IMG/VR virus record: IMGVR_UViG_3300028392_000093
Coordinates: 1 to 49,560 of that record
Reading direction: 5' to 3' (one strand)
Length of the DNA: 49,560 bases
DNA from: a virus
In this document: piece by piece, positions 26,196 to 35,298 of the stretch
How positions within the stretch are numbered: the stretch's first letter is position 1
How the letters are laid out: each line of letters opens with the position of its first letter
Made by a program: the position numbers and the translations under genes
Notes under the pieces: model-generated
Told to the model about the DNA's origin: nothing
Databases searched by the model: none
The model's input: only the letters and a program-made list of their open reading frames with translations

Positions 26196-26197
26196 AT

Positions 26198-26665
26198 TTA
26201 TTTTACATTAATTATATCGTGGGAAATGCTTCGTCTTAATTCCCCCGTATCAATCAAGGGTGAAGAACTTTTTTTTAATTTTATTGTCATTGGGGCATTA
26301 GGAGACCACATACCAAAACCTTTGGTATCAAAAGCACCCTGAATAACTCCTACGCTAAATAACCCTATTTGATTCAAAGAAGTTTCAATATCATTATTTT
26401 TTAAGCTATTTGCCAAACTTTTTTGTGCAAATCGTCCTATTTCTTCTTGCTTTGTAGTAATAGGCATTTTTAAAAATGAACGTGCAGGAATTTTTTTGTT
26501 TTCTGAACCAAATTCTTGCATTGCTCCTATTGTGGCATTTGAAAGACCATCATTCCTTGAATTATCATTTCCCAATATACCCACTCTAATTGCTTTTTTA
26601 TTAGATAGTAAAGCATTTGTTAGATTTCCTATCCCCTTTGTGTTAATTTTAATTTGACATTTCAT
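26198..26665 (-). CDS. HK97 gp10-like neck protein
   Basis: Product of 155 residues from the ATG at 26665, which follows the upstream stop in a TAATATG junction; an upstream ATG at 26689 lies inside the preceding gene. Carries AIRVGILGND, then MQEFGSENKKIPARSFLKMPI. The last motif (IPxRxFLxxxI) is the signature of gp10-like phage neck proteins. It would form part of the head-tail connector. Confidence 0.8.
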   Translation of the reverse strand: MKCQIKINTKGIGNLTNALLSNKKAIRVGILGNDNSRNDGLSNATIGAMQEFGSENKKIPARSFLKMPITTKQEEIGRFAQKSLANSLKNNDIETSLNQIGLFSVGVIQGAFDTKGFGMWSPNAPMTIKLKKSSSPLIDTGELRRSISHDIINVK

Positions 26666-26666
26666 A

Positions 26667-27032
26667 TTATTTGGCAGTTTGAATTGCATCTACTTGGGCG
26701 TAACCATAATCATTATATAGCCATTTACCTTTCGTCTTGTAAGAAGCGTTATTAAAAATAATTTGAAACGTTAAAGAGTTCAGAAGGGTTAAAGTTATAT
26801 TATTCTGTTGTAATATACTTCTTCTAATGTGCACCATTTGCGTACTGTATTCTATTTGTTCGGTAGGCACAATTTTTAAATTCCTCAAATCTAAAGGCTG
26901 AACTATGCCTATCAAATTATATGTTTTCCCTGTTGGTATATTTATACCTTGCACAACTGTGTTACTTTGCACTATTAGTCGCAATGGCTGTTCTAAACCA
27001 TCAAAAGCCAGAGAAACATCTATAACAATCAT
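26667..27032 (-). CDS. Head-tail joining protein, unknown family
   Basis: Product of 121 residues, beta-rich with hydrophobic strands. No diagnostic motif. It stands between the Ad1-type adaptor and the gp10-like protein, a slot usually filled by a head completion or stopper protein. One base separates its stop from the next gene start. Confidence 0.55.
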   Translation of the reverse strand: MIVIDVSLAFDGLEQPLRLIVQSNTVVQGINIPTGKTYNLIGIVQPLDLRNLKIVPTEQIEYSTQMVHIRRSILQQNNITLTLLNSLTFQIIFNNASYKTKGKWLYNDYGYAQVDAIQTAK

Positions 27033-27038
27033 AAAATT

Positions 27039-27629
27039 TTAATTAGGTATTCCACCAAAAGAATATAGCATTTTAAATCTTGCTCTCAAATCTACAAGCA
27101 TCATATATTGCTGTCCTTCAAGAGTGCGATTAAGAGTTGAATATAAAATTGAACTAGTAACGCTTTCGGGGATAAGTTGCCCGAAACCCACATTTCCTGC
27201 ATGCTGAGTATTGGCAACCCCTATGCTAGCAGGTCTTTGTCCTATATATTGGAATTGTTGAGGCTTAATATAATATGAAATCATATGTGCCACCAATAAA
27301 CAATAAGCATAAAGTATTAAAACATCTGAATCGCAAGTAAAAATATCCGCAGGAAATAAACCAGAAGCCAATAAAAACGCTGTAGTAATATCTGCATCAC
27401 TAATGTAAGAATATTGATTAGCCTTGTCCGTAATCCAATAAGTTGCATTAGGTGGGGCTTGGTCTGTATTCTGAAGAATTGCCTGGTAAAATGTATTGCC
27501 AAAAAACACTACATCATTTGCTTCATAAGGTTGTGTGTTAGACCACATAGGAAAATACGGATACCCACCTATCCCTTGTGGAAATTGTGATTTAAATTGA
27601 ATAATTGTGATTGTATCAATATTAATCAT
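27039..27629 (-). CDS. DUF4054-like adaptor with inserted carbohydrate-binding module
   Basis: Product of 196 residues from the ATG at 27629, which overlaps the upstream stop (ATGATTAA); an earlier ATG at 27656 is deeper in that gene. FKSQFPQ at the start and YISDADITTAFLLASGLFP ... LILYAYCLLVAHMI later match DUF4054 head-tail adaptors. Between them, about residues 25-70, lies a foreign-looking module: YPYFPMWSNTQPYEANDVVF, then TFYQAILQNTDQAPPNATYW. It has the W...Y..GD.V...G..Y.....N....P.....YW pattern of CBM5/12. An adhesion-type module in a neck adaptor is unusual. Confidence 0.7.
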   Translation of the reverse strand: MINIDTITIIQFKSQFPQGIGGYPYFPMWSNTQPYEANDVVFFGNTFYQAILQNTDQAPPNATYWITDKANQYSYISDADITTAFLLASGLFPADIFTCDSDVLILYAYCLLVAHMISYYIKPQQFQYIGQRPASIGVANTQHAGNVGFGQLIPESVTSSILYSTLNRTLEGQQYMMLVDLRARFKMLYSFGGIPN

Positions 27630-28161
27630 TTTGAGTTTCCGTTTTTGCTCCTTCAATCATCTCTTTTGACGTTTTTGCTCCTTCAATCATTTCATTTAAC
27701 TTTTTCACACCCCATGTCCCTTTAACATCAATCCCTAAAGCGATAGCTTCGTTTCTTAATGTAGCAACTTCCGTTTCAGTGTAGCCATTGCCTCCAGAGG
27801 TTTTAGGAGTTAAAATGTAATTTTCCAAAAACGTTTTTAGTTTATCTGATACTGCTTCATCAATTTGTTTTTTTAATTCTGCAGAAGAATCATTTTTTAT
27901 CTTTTTAGCGGTTTTTATTTCTTTTTCTGCTTCAGCTTCAGAATCAAAACTTGTTAAATCGGGAACGGCATCAAATGAATTGTCTACTACTTGAATTTGA
28001 TTAGGCAAATGCATAGCTTGACGTTCGCCTATATCCTTTGCAACTTTTGCAACGCATTGAGGCATCAGAGTAAAACTTTTCACTTTACCCGTTTTAACGT
28101 CTAAATAAGGCAACACGAAAAGTGCTGTGCTTATGTTTTTAATATTTACTGTTTCAGTCAT
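27622..28161 (-). CDS. Head protein with HeH/LEM-like C-terminus
   Basis: Product of 179 residues. The N-terminal beta part (STALFVLPYLDVKTGKVKSF) is followed by a charged helical linker and a segment TETEVATLRNEAIALGIDVKG that resembles the HeH/LEM-like fold seen at the end of small phage head proteins. The C-terminus has a tandem duplication, EMIEGAKTSK/EMIEGAKTET. It lies between capsid and adaptor genes. Function unknown; possibly a minor capsid or connector-assembly protein. Confidence 0.55.
   Translation of the reverse strand: MTETVNIKNISTALFVLPYLDVKTGKVKSFTLMPQCVAKVAKDIGERQAMHLPNQIQVVDNSFDAVPDLTSFDSEAEAEKEIKTAKKIKNDSSAELKKQIDEAVSDKLKTFLENYILTPKTSGGNGYTETEVATLRNEAIALGIDVKGTWGVKKLNEMIEGAKTSKEMIEGAKTETQND
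27641..27690. repeat. Tandem direct repeat at end of head gene
   Basis: A 20-base sequence (GTTTTTGCTCCTTCAATCAT) occurs at 27641-27660 and 27671-27690, a 30-base period that keeps the frame. It encodes the repeated EMIEGAKT unit, so it can gain or lose copies by slippage without a frameshift. Confidence 0.85.
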
Positions 28162-28175
28162 ACAATTTAAATTAA

Positions 28176-29477
28176 TTAAGCCACTTTATAGATTATTGCC
28201 TCTTGTGGTCTTTTGAAGAATACAGGAGAAAACTGTGCGTATGCCGCTTGAACAAAGTTCATTCCATTTGGAGTCGCCATTGTTGCAAGAGTAAATGGGA
28301 TACTATCTAATTGTAATAATGTTGAAGCGTCATTTCTATACAACATATAAGCGTAGTAACCAAGATTTAATGTTCCCTGAGAAACGGTTTGCAAGTAAGA
28401 TGTCCCAGCTACTGTCACTTTAGTGCCAAACGCTTTTGTTAGATAATTTTCAATATAATCTAGTCTAGTCGTCCCAGCTACAGTAAGATTATTAGGAGCA
28501 TTTGTTATAATTAACACTTGACCCAATAATTTTAGTCTTTCGTCTTCTGGTATTGCAAAGAAATTTGCAGGTCTCACTTTATGAGTTTGCTGAACATTTT
28601 GCACATAACCATTTACAACATTTTCCATAGCGGTGAAAAATTCATCTTGCGTCATGTCGGAAAGTTTTGTTGGAGCCGCTGCCACATTTACCATTGTTGA
28701 AATATTCAACGTTACCTCGGTATTGTTAAATAGTCCATTAAAAGCCTCTCCCCCTGGCAATGGGTTGCCCGGTACACCTAAAAAAGAGGTTTCCATCATT
28801 CCTAATCTAAACATTTCCATTAAGGCACGCATTTTTTCTTCAATAATATTCAAAGGAATACCATTCGCAGAAGCAAAATTAGCTTCAAAAATATCATAAG
28901 CATAACCTTGAGACCATGGCTGTAAAGGAATGGCTTTTTGAAATAATTCAACATTAACTAAATTATTAGAAGCTGTTTGTCCTGCCATTCTTAAACCCTT
29001 TCTAAATTGGTCTGCTCCAATTGGTTGAGTGGCATATTGATATACCTTTTGTTTCCAAGCACCAAAACCTTGCTCCACAGGAACAAATTCCTCTCTGTTC
29101 CAATCTTGAAAAACTGTCCTAGCAATATCAGGAAGAGCAAGCCCAGCTGTAGTAATATTTTGCACCATTCCAGAAGATGCATTATATGAGTTATGCTTCA
29201 AAGCAGATGCTTGATATTTCTCTATTGTATTGCCGCAGAATATAACTTTTCCTTTCTCATCAAAAGTTTGTGTAGGTGCAAACGCCATCGTATTAAGTTC
29301 TGTCAAATGAACATGCGAAACCGAAGTAATTGCGTCTTTTATGCCACGACCGCCATAATTTGGCATTTTGCTATGCCCTTCGCCAGTTCTTGTGGTAATT
29401 AAGTTGTGCGCAAAGTCATCTAAACGACTATTGTCTAATTCTTTGCCAAATTGTAAAGCTGTTGCGTAATTTGCCAT
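28176..29477 (-). CDS. Major capsid protein, DUF2184-type
   Basis: Product of 433 residues, the size of DUF2184 capsid proteins. Features include a central AWKQKVYQYATQPIGADQFRK region, IPEDERLKLL and a C-terminal FVQAAYAQFSPVFFKRPQEA, all resembling this HK97-fold family. It lies between the cement protein and the head completion genes and downstream of the protease, the expected order. Roughly 400 copies would form the icosahedral shell. Confidence 0.8.
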   Translation of the reverse strand: MANYATALQFGKELDNSRLDDFAHNLITTRTGEGHSKMPNYGGRGIKDAITSVSHVHLTELNTMAFAPTQTFDEKGKVIFCGNTIEKYQASALKHNSYNASSGMVQNITTAGLALPDIARTVFQDWNREEFVPVEQGFGAWKQKVYQYATQPIGADQFRKGLRMAGQTASNNLVNVELFQKAIPLQPWSQGYAYDIFEANFASANGIPLNIIEEKMRALMEMFRLGMMETSFLGVPGNPLPGGEAFNGLFNNTEVTLNISTMVNVAAAPTKLSDMTQDEFFTAMENVVNGYVQNVQQTHKVRPANFFAIPEDERLKLLGQVLIITNAPNNLTVAGTTRLDYIENYLTKAFGTKVTVAGTSYLQTVSQGTLNLGYYAYMLYRNDASTLLQLDSIPFTLATMATPNGMNFVQAAYAQFSPVFFKRPQEAIIYKVA

Positions 29478-29495
29478 ATATTAAATAAATTAAAA

Positions 29496-29987
29496 TTAAA
29501 AATTAGTATTGGTTGCATTAGGCACTGTAATTAAAACATCAATAGCAGAGCCTGACAACCCAGTTTCTTGAGCAATTCCCAACCTTTGTGATGGTGTTGC
29601 GTTTTGTATCACGCCATTATTAGCAATGTCCCAACCAACAGCTTTGCCTGCGGAAACATCCCCAGTTGTAAGCATTTTTATTTTTGCCTGCAACCCTCCT
29701 TGAAGGATATTAACAATAAGCCCCTTAACCAAATTGACTGACTGCAAATAAGAGCTTGCTACGATAACGCCCCAAATTGGGTCAGTATTTGCAGTAATTG
29801 CATCAACAATAGTCATTCCGTTGGAGTTTTGCCCTATCACTTTTACAGGCATTCCATAAATGAAATTAGCCGTAGAAGTTGGGTTCAGTTGAACTGCCGA
29901 AATATTTAATTCCGATAGTTGGGCGTTGCAATAACCCATTGTTAGCCCTCGAGGAGAACCTGCATTTAGAAGAGGTGTAAAAGCCAT
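29496..29987 (-). CDS. Head decoration / structural cement protein
   Basis: Product of 163 residues, beta-rich and glycine-rich: YGMPVKVIGQNSNGMTIVDA, then a pattern of DPIWGVIVASS and LTTGDVSAGKAVGWD. This matches the cement proteins that pair with DUF2184 capsids and stabilise the shell. It sits between the protease and capsid genes, where they usually lie. Confidence 0.7.
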   Translation of the reverse strand: MAFTPLLNAGSPRGLTMGYCNAQLSELNISAVQLNPTSTANFIYGMPVKVIGQNSNGMTIVDAITANTDPIWGVIVASSYLQSVNLVKGLIVNILQGGLQAKIKMLTTGDVSAGKAVGWDIANNGVIQNATPSQRLGIAQETGLSGSAIDVLITVPNATNTNF

Positions 29988-30018
29988 ATATCAAATAGTT
30001 AAAATGTTAGTTAAATAG

Positions 30019-31170
30019 TTATTTCTTTTTATCGAATCTTGCACTTTTTTCAGCCAAATAATCCATATCAGGCGAAAGGTTTTGGGTGGAAGAAGATTTA
30101 GAAGTGTATTCAGCTTTTACAGTAGAAGCGTAGCTATTATGCTTTTTAGACGCATTCTCTTTTGTGGAGGGCTTGGATTCCGTTTTTGGCTCTTCTGCTT
30201 TATTGCTTTCATTTTCATTATGTTTAGGTTCGTTAATTTCGCCTTGTTCGTGTCGTTCAAGTGCTTCTTCTGTTTTTTCAGCCGCTTGGATTAATTCCAT
30301 AGCCTCTTTTAAGCTCATTTCAATTTTTTCGCCTTCATGTTCAATTTCTATAATATGCTCAAGTGCTTCTGCATCTTCAGACAAATCAGTATTGTGTTTT
30401 TTGGAAAATGCTTCCGTAGCTCTCTGCTTGAAGCTTTCTTCATCATATCCCATCATTTTTCTACCTCCAAAACTAGCATATTTTTTTTCTGTTTGCTCGT
30501 TTGGTTCGGATGTATTGTCTTTTGGCTCTTCGTGTTTATTAGGTTTAGGCTCTGATTCGTGCATATTATTATGCTTTTTTCCTATGCTGAACATATCAAA
30601 TAATTTAGTTAAAGGTTTATTACCTGTTAAATTGCTATCAGAAGAATTTAGATTGTCAATACTTTTTTCTTTATTTTCCTTTAAATGCATATTGCAAATA
30701 ATGGTATCGCTCAAAGAATTATGTTTTAAACCCGCACCTTCGTATCTTGGGTTATCCACAATAGCTATGTGGTCGGGTATCATGTCTAATACTCTATAAT
30801 GATATTCAAAACCTTCTTTTTTATCACGCACATTATTTTGAATTTTATTAGAAACTAGAAATGTTACGGAAACGCTTTTTCCATTTTGCAATAAATCTAG
30901 CCCTTCATCATCAATTAAACCAGTTCCAACAACCCATTCTCCTTCTACCCATGTTTCGCTAATCTTACCCACAATTTCATTTTTGCGATTTTCTGCCGTA
31001 TCTTCAAAGTGTCCATTCTTAAAAAATAGTTGTCCTTCCCATTTTTTAGCAAATTCCGTTAAATCTTCCGTAGCAATGTATCCAATATCGCGCGTTCCCG
31101 TATTATCAAAATTCACAACCCCAGCCTTAAAAAGCTTAAAAATTCTTGAATGTAAATGGTTCATATGCAT
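30019..31170 (-). CDS. DUF2213-type protease fused to scaffold
   Basis: Product of 383 residues. The first 155 residues (GVVNFDNTGTRDIGYIATED; KSVSVTFLVSNK; PDHIAIVDNPRYEGAG) fit the DUF2213 prohead-protease fold. The rest is highly charged, Glu/Lys-rich and low in complexity, with no fold signature, as expected for a delivery scaffold that is digested inside the prohead. An ATG two codons in is an alternative start. The protease would remove the scaffold during maturation. Confidence 0.75.
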   Translation of the reverse strand: MHMNHLHSRIFKLFKAGVVNFDNTGTRDIGYIATEDLTEFAKKWEGQLFFKNGHFEDTAENRKNEIVGKISETWVEGEWVVGTGLIDDEGLDLLQNGKSVSVTFLVSNKIQNNVRDKKEGFEYHYRVLDMIPDHIAIVDNPRYEGAGLKHNSLSDTIICNMHLKENKEKSIDNLNSSDSNLTGNKPLTKLFDMFSIGKKHNNMHESEPKPNKHEEPKDNTSEPNEQTEKKYASFGGRKMMGYDEESFKQRATEAFSKKHNTDLSEDAEALEHIIEIEHEGEKIEMSLKEAMELIQAAEKTEEALERHEQGEINEPKHNENESNKAEEPKTESKPSTKENASKKHNSYASTVKAEYTSKSSSTQNLSPDMDYLAEKSARFDKKK

Positions 31171-31182
31171 AAATAAAAGTTA

Positions 31183-32160
31183 TTAATTTAAATCAAAAAC
31201 AGCAGACATAGTGCATCTGCAACCAAATGCCTGCCCAGGAAGCCCTCTTTCCCCAGTCCTTATATCAATAATTGGCAAATTATCAAACGAAAATACCTTA
31301 CCATTCAACAATTTGTGTTCGTCCCGCACTCTCTCATCTTGTGAAGTGTGCCATTTAATTTTTTTTGCTCCGTATTCCTGAAATTCCGCTTGTTGCAATG
31401 AAGCCATAAATAAACTCATCTCTTGCCTAGCTAGAAATTTAGCTTTATTTTGAGAAACTCCGTATTCTTTAATTAAGGTTTCTTTCAAAGCAGAGCTTCT
31501 ATTTCCTGCCAATGCCTGCCTCTCAACTAAACTTCTGATTTTTCTTACTTCTTCTTCTTTGAACCCTGCTATGTATTTATTTAAATTATCAGAATAAGTT
31601 TTACTTATTTTGTCTCTCATTTTTAAAGAAATTTTTTTATTGATAATTGGTATTTGCCCTATTTTTTTTTTGTAGCTATCTTCAAACGATTTATTAAATT
31701 TATTCCCAGTGTCTTTAAAATATATAGACAAATCTTGTTCCTCTGTGGAAATTTTAGAAATAACGCTTAAAGCCTTTTGCAAATTTTCTTTTTGCAAAAT
31801 AGCATTTAAATCAATTTTATCTATAGTTGTGCGTAAAAAAATTGGCAAATCAAAATAACTTACTTCAAAATTTCCCGTGCGTCTATTTAGCTTGCCGCCT
31901 AATTTTTGTAACGCAGAAAACAATTTAGTGCCATAAGGTTTTTTAGAGTAAAAGATATTTAAAATTTTATTATAAAAAATTTTTTCATTTATAAGTGCCT
32001 CCCTAATGTCATCAATAGAATTATGAGTTAAAAAATTATTTTTCATTTCTAGTGATGCCAATAATGGCTCAAATAGTTCCTTTTCAAATATTTCAACAAT
32101 AGCTAGCTCTAGCCTTTTGTCATCAGAAATAGGAATGTAAAAATCTTTTAACTCTATCAT
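31183..32160 (-). CDS. SPP1 gp7/Mu F-like head morphogenesis protein
   Basis: Product of 325 residues. The C-terminal region has the family signature: DERVRDEHKLLNGKVF, then LPGQAFGCRCTMSAVF, with the CRC pair at Cys314 and Cys316. The N-terminal 200 residues are helical. The ATG overlaps the portal stop by four bases. These minor head proteins associate with the portal and help DNA ejection. Confidence 0.85.
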   Translation of the reverse strand: MIELKDFYIPISDDKRLELAIVEIFEKELFEPLLASLEMKNNFLTHNSIDDIREALINEKIFYNKILNIFYSKKPYGTKLFSALQKLGGKLNRRTGNFEVSYFDLPIFLRTTIDKIDLNAILQKENLQKALSVISKISTEEQDLSIYFKDTGNKFNKSFEDSYKKKIGQIPIINKKISLKMRDKISKTYSDNLNKYIAGFKEEEVRKIRSLVERQALAGNRSSALKETLIKEYGVSQNKAKFLARQEMSLFMASLQQAEFQEYGAKKIKWHTSQDERVRDEHKLLNGKVFSFDNLPIIDIRTGERGLPGQAFGCRCTMSAVFDLN

Positions 32161-33620
32161 TTTTTAAAGAATTTATTTAAAAAGCTTTCTTTTTTTAGTT
32201 GCTTGTTGTTCAAAGAATTTTCGGGAATGAAGATTTCATCTATTTGCATTGGTAATAACTTTCCCTCATTGATTATTTGACGCACCAATTCGTCAGTAAC
32301 TAATTCAGGCTTTAATGCATGTAATGTTTGTAACCTTGCAACTATGCCTTGTTTTTGAGCCTCCTCTTGTTCGGGGGTAAGAGAATATAAAGTTTCAAAA
32401 GTAATTTTTAAATCTTCCAATGGTTTGCCAAAATAGAATAAACTCAAATAATGATTTATTGCTTTTATGTAATAAATATTTTCTTTTTGAATGCTTTCTA
32501 ATCTCAAAAAATAATTATCATTTTTGGCGTCTACATTATTGCCACCTAAATTATTAGGACGGTTGGGAGCTGAACCCATTAATCTTTGGTAAGGATAATC
32601 CGTATTAGCTACCAGTTGTTCTGTCAAAAAATCCGCTATCTCTCTCAAGTCTCCAATTTGTAATTGTCTTTGTGTAAATTCATGTCTTGTTTTATCTAAC
32701 GTAATTGCACCAGTGAAATCCTTAACTTCTTGTATGAAATTCATTTGGGCTTTTATATTTCCTTCTTGCCCCCCTGCTATGGAGCTAGTTAATCCCTCTA
32801 TTCCAAACACATCAATCTTCTTTTCGTTAGCTAATTCTAAAGCTAAAGTTAAAATTAGTATATAAGCCCTTAATGGTTCAAGTAATCCTTCAAAATAAGA
32901 TTTGCCCCAACCACGATAAATAGGAGCATATAAAGATGGAGCAGGCTCGCCCTTAAACAGAATTAAGCGACTTCTATGTATTTTTTTACCATAATAGAAA
33001 AAATATGAATCGGCTGCATCAAGATTAAAAGTTTGTGGATTAACGGAGCTTTCCATATTTGTGCCTAGCATGGATAATTCCCATAAATCAGCTGCTATGA
33101 AATCAATTCCAGCTGCTTCTGTGACTTCCTTGTCGCTTAAAGGTTTAGCCCAATTGGCGTTCATAATATTGCGTGCCTCCGCAGTGTTATTCTCCATTCC
33201 TTGAGGCAAAAGGTCAATTATCAATGCACTCCCCCCATAAAGTCTTTTTTTCCAGTTAGCATCTAACAACTTATCCAATATATTTAATTCCTCCCATGCT
33301 TTTTCAAAAACATCAATTTCCTCTTGAGAGTATTGCAATGAATGATAAGTAAATTTTTTTGATAAGGCTTCTTGAGGTGCTAATTTAATAATTTTCTCCA
33401 TTAAAGGCAGTTTCAAGAACAGGAAATCAAGAAGAGGTCTGTTTAAAGAAATAAATGTATCAAGGTTTTTGATTATTTCCAATAGTTGGTTATTCACTAT
33501 TCTCCCGCTAGATGTTCCGAAGCCAGCATTAAAGGGATTGAACATTCCTGAAAATCCGAAGCCAGTATTACCATTATGTTTTAAATCGGGATTTTTAGCT
33601 TTTCTAGGAACGGAAGCCAT
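32157..33620 (-). CDS. Portal protein, DUF1073-type
   Basis: Product of 487 residues. Key segments: YGGSALIIDLLP, the HRSRLILFKGEPAP region, YPYQRLMGSAPNRPNNLGG and the long C-terminal helices, typical of DUF1073 portals. Forms the dodecameric ring at one vertex. No obvious extra enzymatic domain. The gene follows TerL after a 209-base gap that holds the hairpin and the phosphoesterase remnant. Confidence 0.8.
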   Translation of the reverse strand: MASVPRKAKNPDLKHNGNTGFGFSGMFNPFNAGFGTSSGRIVNNQLLEIIKNLDTFISLNRPLLDFLFLKLPLMEKIIKLAPQEALSKKFTYHSLQYSQEEIDVFEKAWEELNILDKLLDANWKKRLYGGSALIIDLLPQGMENNTAEARNIMNANWAKPLSDKEVTEAAGIDFIAADLWELSMLGTNMESSVNPQTFNLDAADSYFFYYGKKIHRSRLILFKGEPAPSLYAPIYRGWGKSYFEGLLEPLRAYILILTLALELANEKKIDVFGIEGLTSSIAGGQEGNIKAQMNFIQEVKDFTGAITLDKTRHEFTQRQLQIGDLREIADFLTEQLVANTDYPYQRLMGSAPNRPNNLGGNNVDAKNDNYFLRLESIQKENIYYIKAINHYLSLFYFGKPLEDLKITFETLYSLTPEQEEAQKQGIVARLQTLHALKPELVTDELVRQIINEGKLLPMQIDEIFIPENSLNNKQLKKESFLNKFFKK

Positions 33621-33701
33621 TTTACTTATTCAAATAATTATATTTGAGTTTAAAAGCAATAAATCTATTTGTCAAGTCCAAAAGCGAGCTAATACGAAAA
33701 A

Positions 33702-33756
33702 TGGGGGTTTTACTAACTGTAAAGCGTAGGGTCTTTCTTGGATTGCTAAACCCCCA
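33702..33756 (-). other. Structured element with 9-bp stem between TerL and portal
   Basis: TGGGGGTTT (33702-33710) pairs with AAACCCCCA (33748-33756) around a 37-base loop. Read on the minus strand the stem is followed by ATTTTTCG, so it could be a weak terminator or attenuator between terL and portal, or a structured leader. The rest of the 33621-33773 gap has no gene. Confidence 0.5.
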
Positions 33757-33773
33757 ATTATTTAAGTTAAAAT

Positions 33774-33866
33774 ATGAAAACTTTTATAACAAGTGATTTA
33801 CACTTCAATCATAAAAATATATTGAAATTTCAACCAAACCGCAAAGAGGCAATAGCTTTTTGGTAA
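33774..33866 (+). pseudogene. Truncated metallophosphoesterase (N-terminal remnant)
   Basis: A plus-strand frame MKTFITSDLHFNHKNILKFQ begins at the ATG at 33774 and stops after 30 residues. It carries the SDxHFxHxNI start that defines phage calcineurin-like phosphoesterases, including the first two metal ligands (Asp8, His10). The rest of the roughly 150-residue enzyme is absent. The match stops where the terL gene (converging, stop at 33830) begins. It is a remnant left by recombination and is not expected to be active. Confidence 0.75.
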
Positions 33867-35170
33867 TCATAAGCATTTAATGTTCTATCTCCCTGAATTC
33901 CCAATTTAATTAAATCACTTAAAGCATAACGAATACTATCAATATAATGGTCGTAACCAGCCTTTTTATCAATTTCTGGCAATATTTTATCATTGTTTTT
34001 GTTAATTTTAAAACTATAATTTTGAAATTCTTTAATTGTTTCTGTGCAACGTGGGTGAATGTATATTTTATAAAAGCTTCTTAAAAACTCGATGCCCTCT
34101 TCCACTTCCGTTTTATAGCACGAATAAATTGGCAATCCTTCGTTACTTAAAAAAGATATGGTTTCTGGGCGTGAGCTATCACCGTATATCATTATTGTAG
34201 ATAATTGCTTTTCTAGTTCATATTCAACTTTTCCTGCGAAATATTTGTTAATATCGGGTATTTGTCTAAATAAATTGTTAATCTGCGTTAGCTCAATTTC
34301 CGTTCCCCCCGCTTCATAATCTATATATAAATTACGAACTTTTATTGTAGTGTTGGGTGCAAATTCTTCAAGTATAAAACAACGCACAATACAAGTAGGG
34401 TCTTTAGCGTATCCCCAGTCCGCCCCATAATAAAATTGCCTTCCTAAAACTTCAAACCAATTGTATTCTTTAAATTCTTTAACTTCAAATTTATTTTTGA
34501 ATATTAAAGCTTCGCTATATTCTTTGACTTTTCCAAGAAATATATGTTCGTAATCTTGCGGTCTTACTGCGTGCCATTCCTTTATCTCCTTCAAAGAAGT
34601 GTTTGAAATAAATGGGTTGTCGTAATAATTAATATTTATTACCAAACTATCTTCTGGGGGGTTCACTACAAAACGTTGATATGTTTCATCACTGAAATTT
34701 TTTGGGTTAAAACTAACTAATATTTGTGAGCCTTGCCTTTTAATAGTATGCACTAAAAAATCCCAACTTTTTTTAGAGATATTATCTGCTTCCTCCGCCC
34801 AACATTCATCAGCATTTGCGAACCCTTTTATTTCCTGCGGGTTTGTTCGTATTCCTTTAAAAGCAATATAGCTATTATTTATGGTGCAAACTATTTTCTT
34901 TTCAGTTACTTTAAAATATTTATGCAATCCAAACTCCAATATACAGTTTGCAAATTCTGCGTGACAACTATCCCCTAATGAAGCCATGGTCTCCCTTACT
35001 ACTAATATTATCATTTGCTTTTTTGAAGATAGCATCTTCAATATTCTACTCCTTACAATACTGCCCGTTTTTGCTCCTGAACGCCCGCCATAAACTATAA
35101 TATATCTATTGGGAGCACTCAATAACGGCATTAGCTTATTAGGTAAAGCTATTGTTGGAATATTAAGCAT
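33830..35170 (-). CDS. Terminase large subunit
   Basis: Product of 446 residues. ATPase: Walker A GGRSGAKT at residues 28-35 and a Walker B-type segment ANADECWAEEAD at 118-129. Coupling motif: VSFNPKNFSDE. Nuclease domain: YYGADWGYAKDP (about 245-256), with a second acidic region MIYGDSSRPE. This is a Terminase_3-type packaging motor and endonuclease. The start overlaps the end of a 43-residue gene (ATGCTTAA). The last codons overlap the phosphoesterase remnant on the other strand. Confidence 0.9.
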   Translation of the reverse strand: MLNIPTIALPNKLMPLLSAPNRYIIVYGGRSGAKTGSIVRSRILKMLSSKKQMIILVVRETMASLGDSCHAEFANCILEFGLHKYFKVTEKKIVCTINNSYIAFKGIRTNPQEIKGFANADECWAEEADNISKKSWDFLVHTIKRQGSQILVSFNPKNFSDETYQRFVVNPPEDSLVININYYDNPFISNTSLKEIKEWHAVRPQDYEHIFLGKVKEYSEALIFKNKFEVKEFKEYNWFEVLGRQFYYGADWGYAKDPTCIVRCFILEEFAPNTTIKVRNLYIDYEAGGTEIELTQINNLFRQIPDINKYFAGKVEYELEKQLSTIMIYGDSSRPETISFLSNEGLPIYSCYKTEVEEGIEFLRSFYKIYIHPRCTETIKEFQNYSFKINKNNDKILPEIDKKAGYDHYIDSIRYALSDLIKLGIQGDRTLNAYDYQKAIASLRFG

Positions 35171-35294
35171 TTTGTTTTTCCTTGTTTAATGCATTTACTG
35201 TAGCCTCTGGCGAATTTACCATAATAATATTGAGCAAATCCCAATCAGTCGTTACTGTTATTTTTTCGGTCACTTCTTTTTTTATTTGTTTCAT
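35163..35294 (-). CDS. Small gene between coiled-coil protein and TerL
   Basis: A 43-residue frame from ATG at 35294 to TAA at 35163-35165. The stop overlaps the TerL start by eight bases (ATGCTTAA), the coupling seen elsewhere here. The gene starts four bases after the stop of the coiled-coil protein gene. No motif recognised. Its position directly before terL is where a small terminase partner could be, but it is too short for a normal small subunit. Confidence 0.5.
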   Translation of the reverse strand: MKQIKKEVTEKITVTTDWDLLNIIMVNSPEATVNALNKEKQNA

Positions 35295-35298
35295 ATTT

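Noticed and set aside
30082-30799. Plus-strand open frames opposite the protease-scaffold gene
   Set aside because: They are Ser/Phe/Leu-rich shadows caused by the Glu/Lys-rich scaffold region and lack protein-like composition.
33702-33756. tRNA-like or riboswitch-like RNA at the G-rich stem
   Set aside because: The element is too short for a tRNA, lacks D and T arms, and I could not match the loop to any riboswitch consensus that I know.
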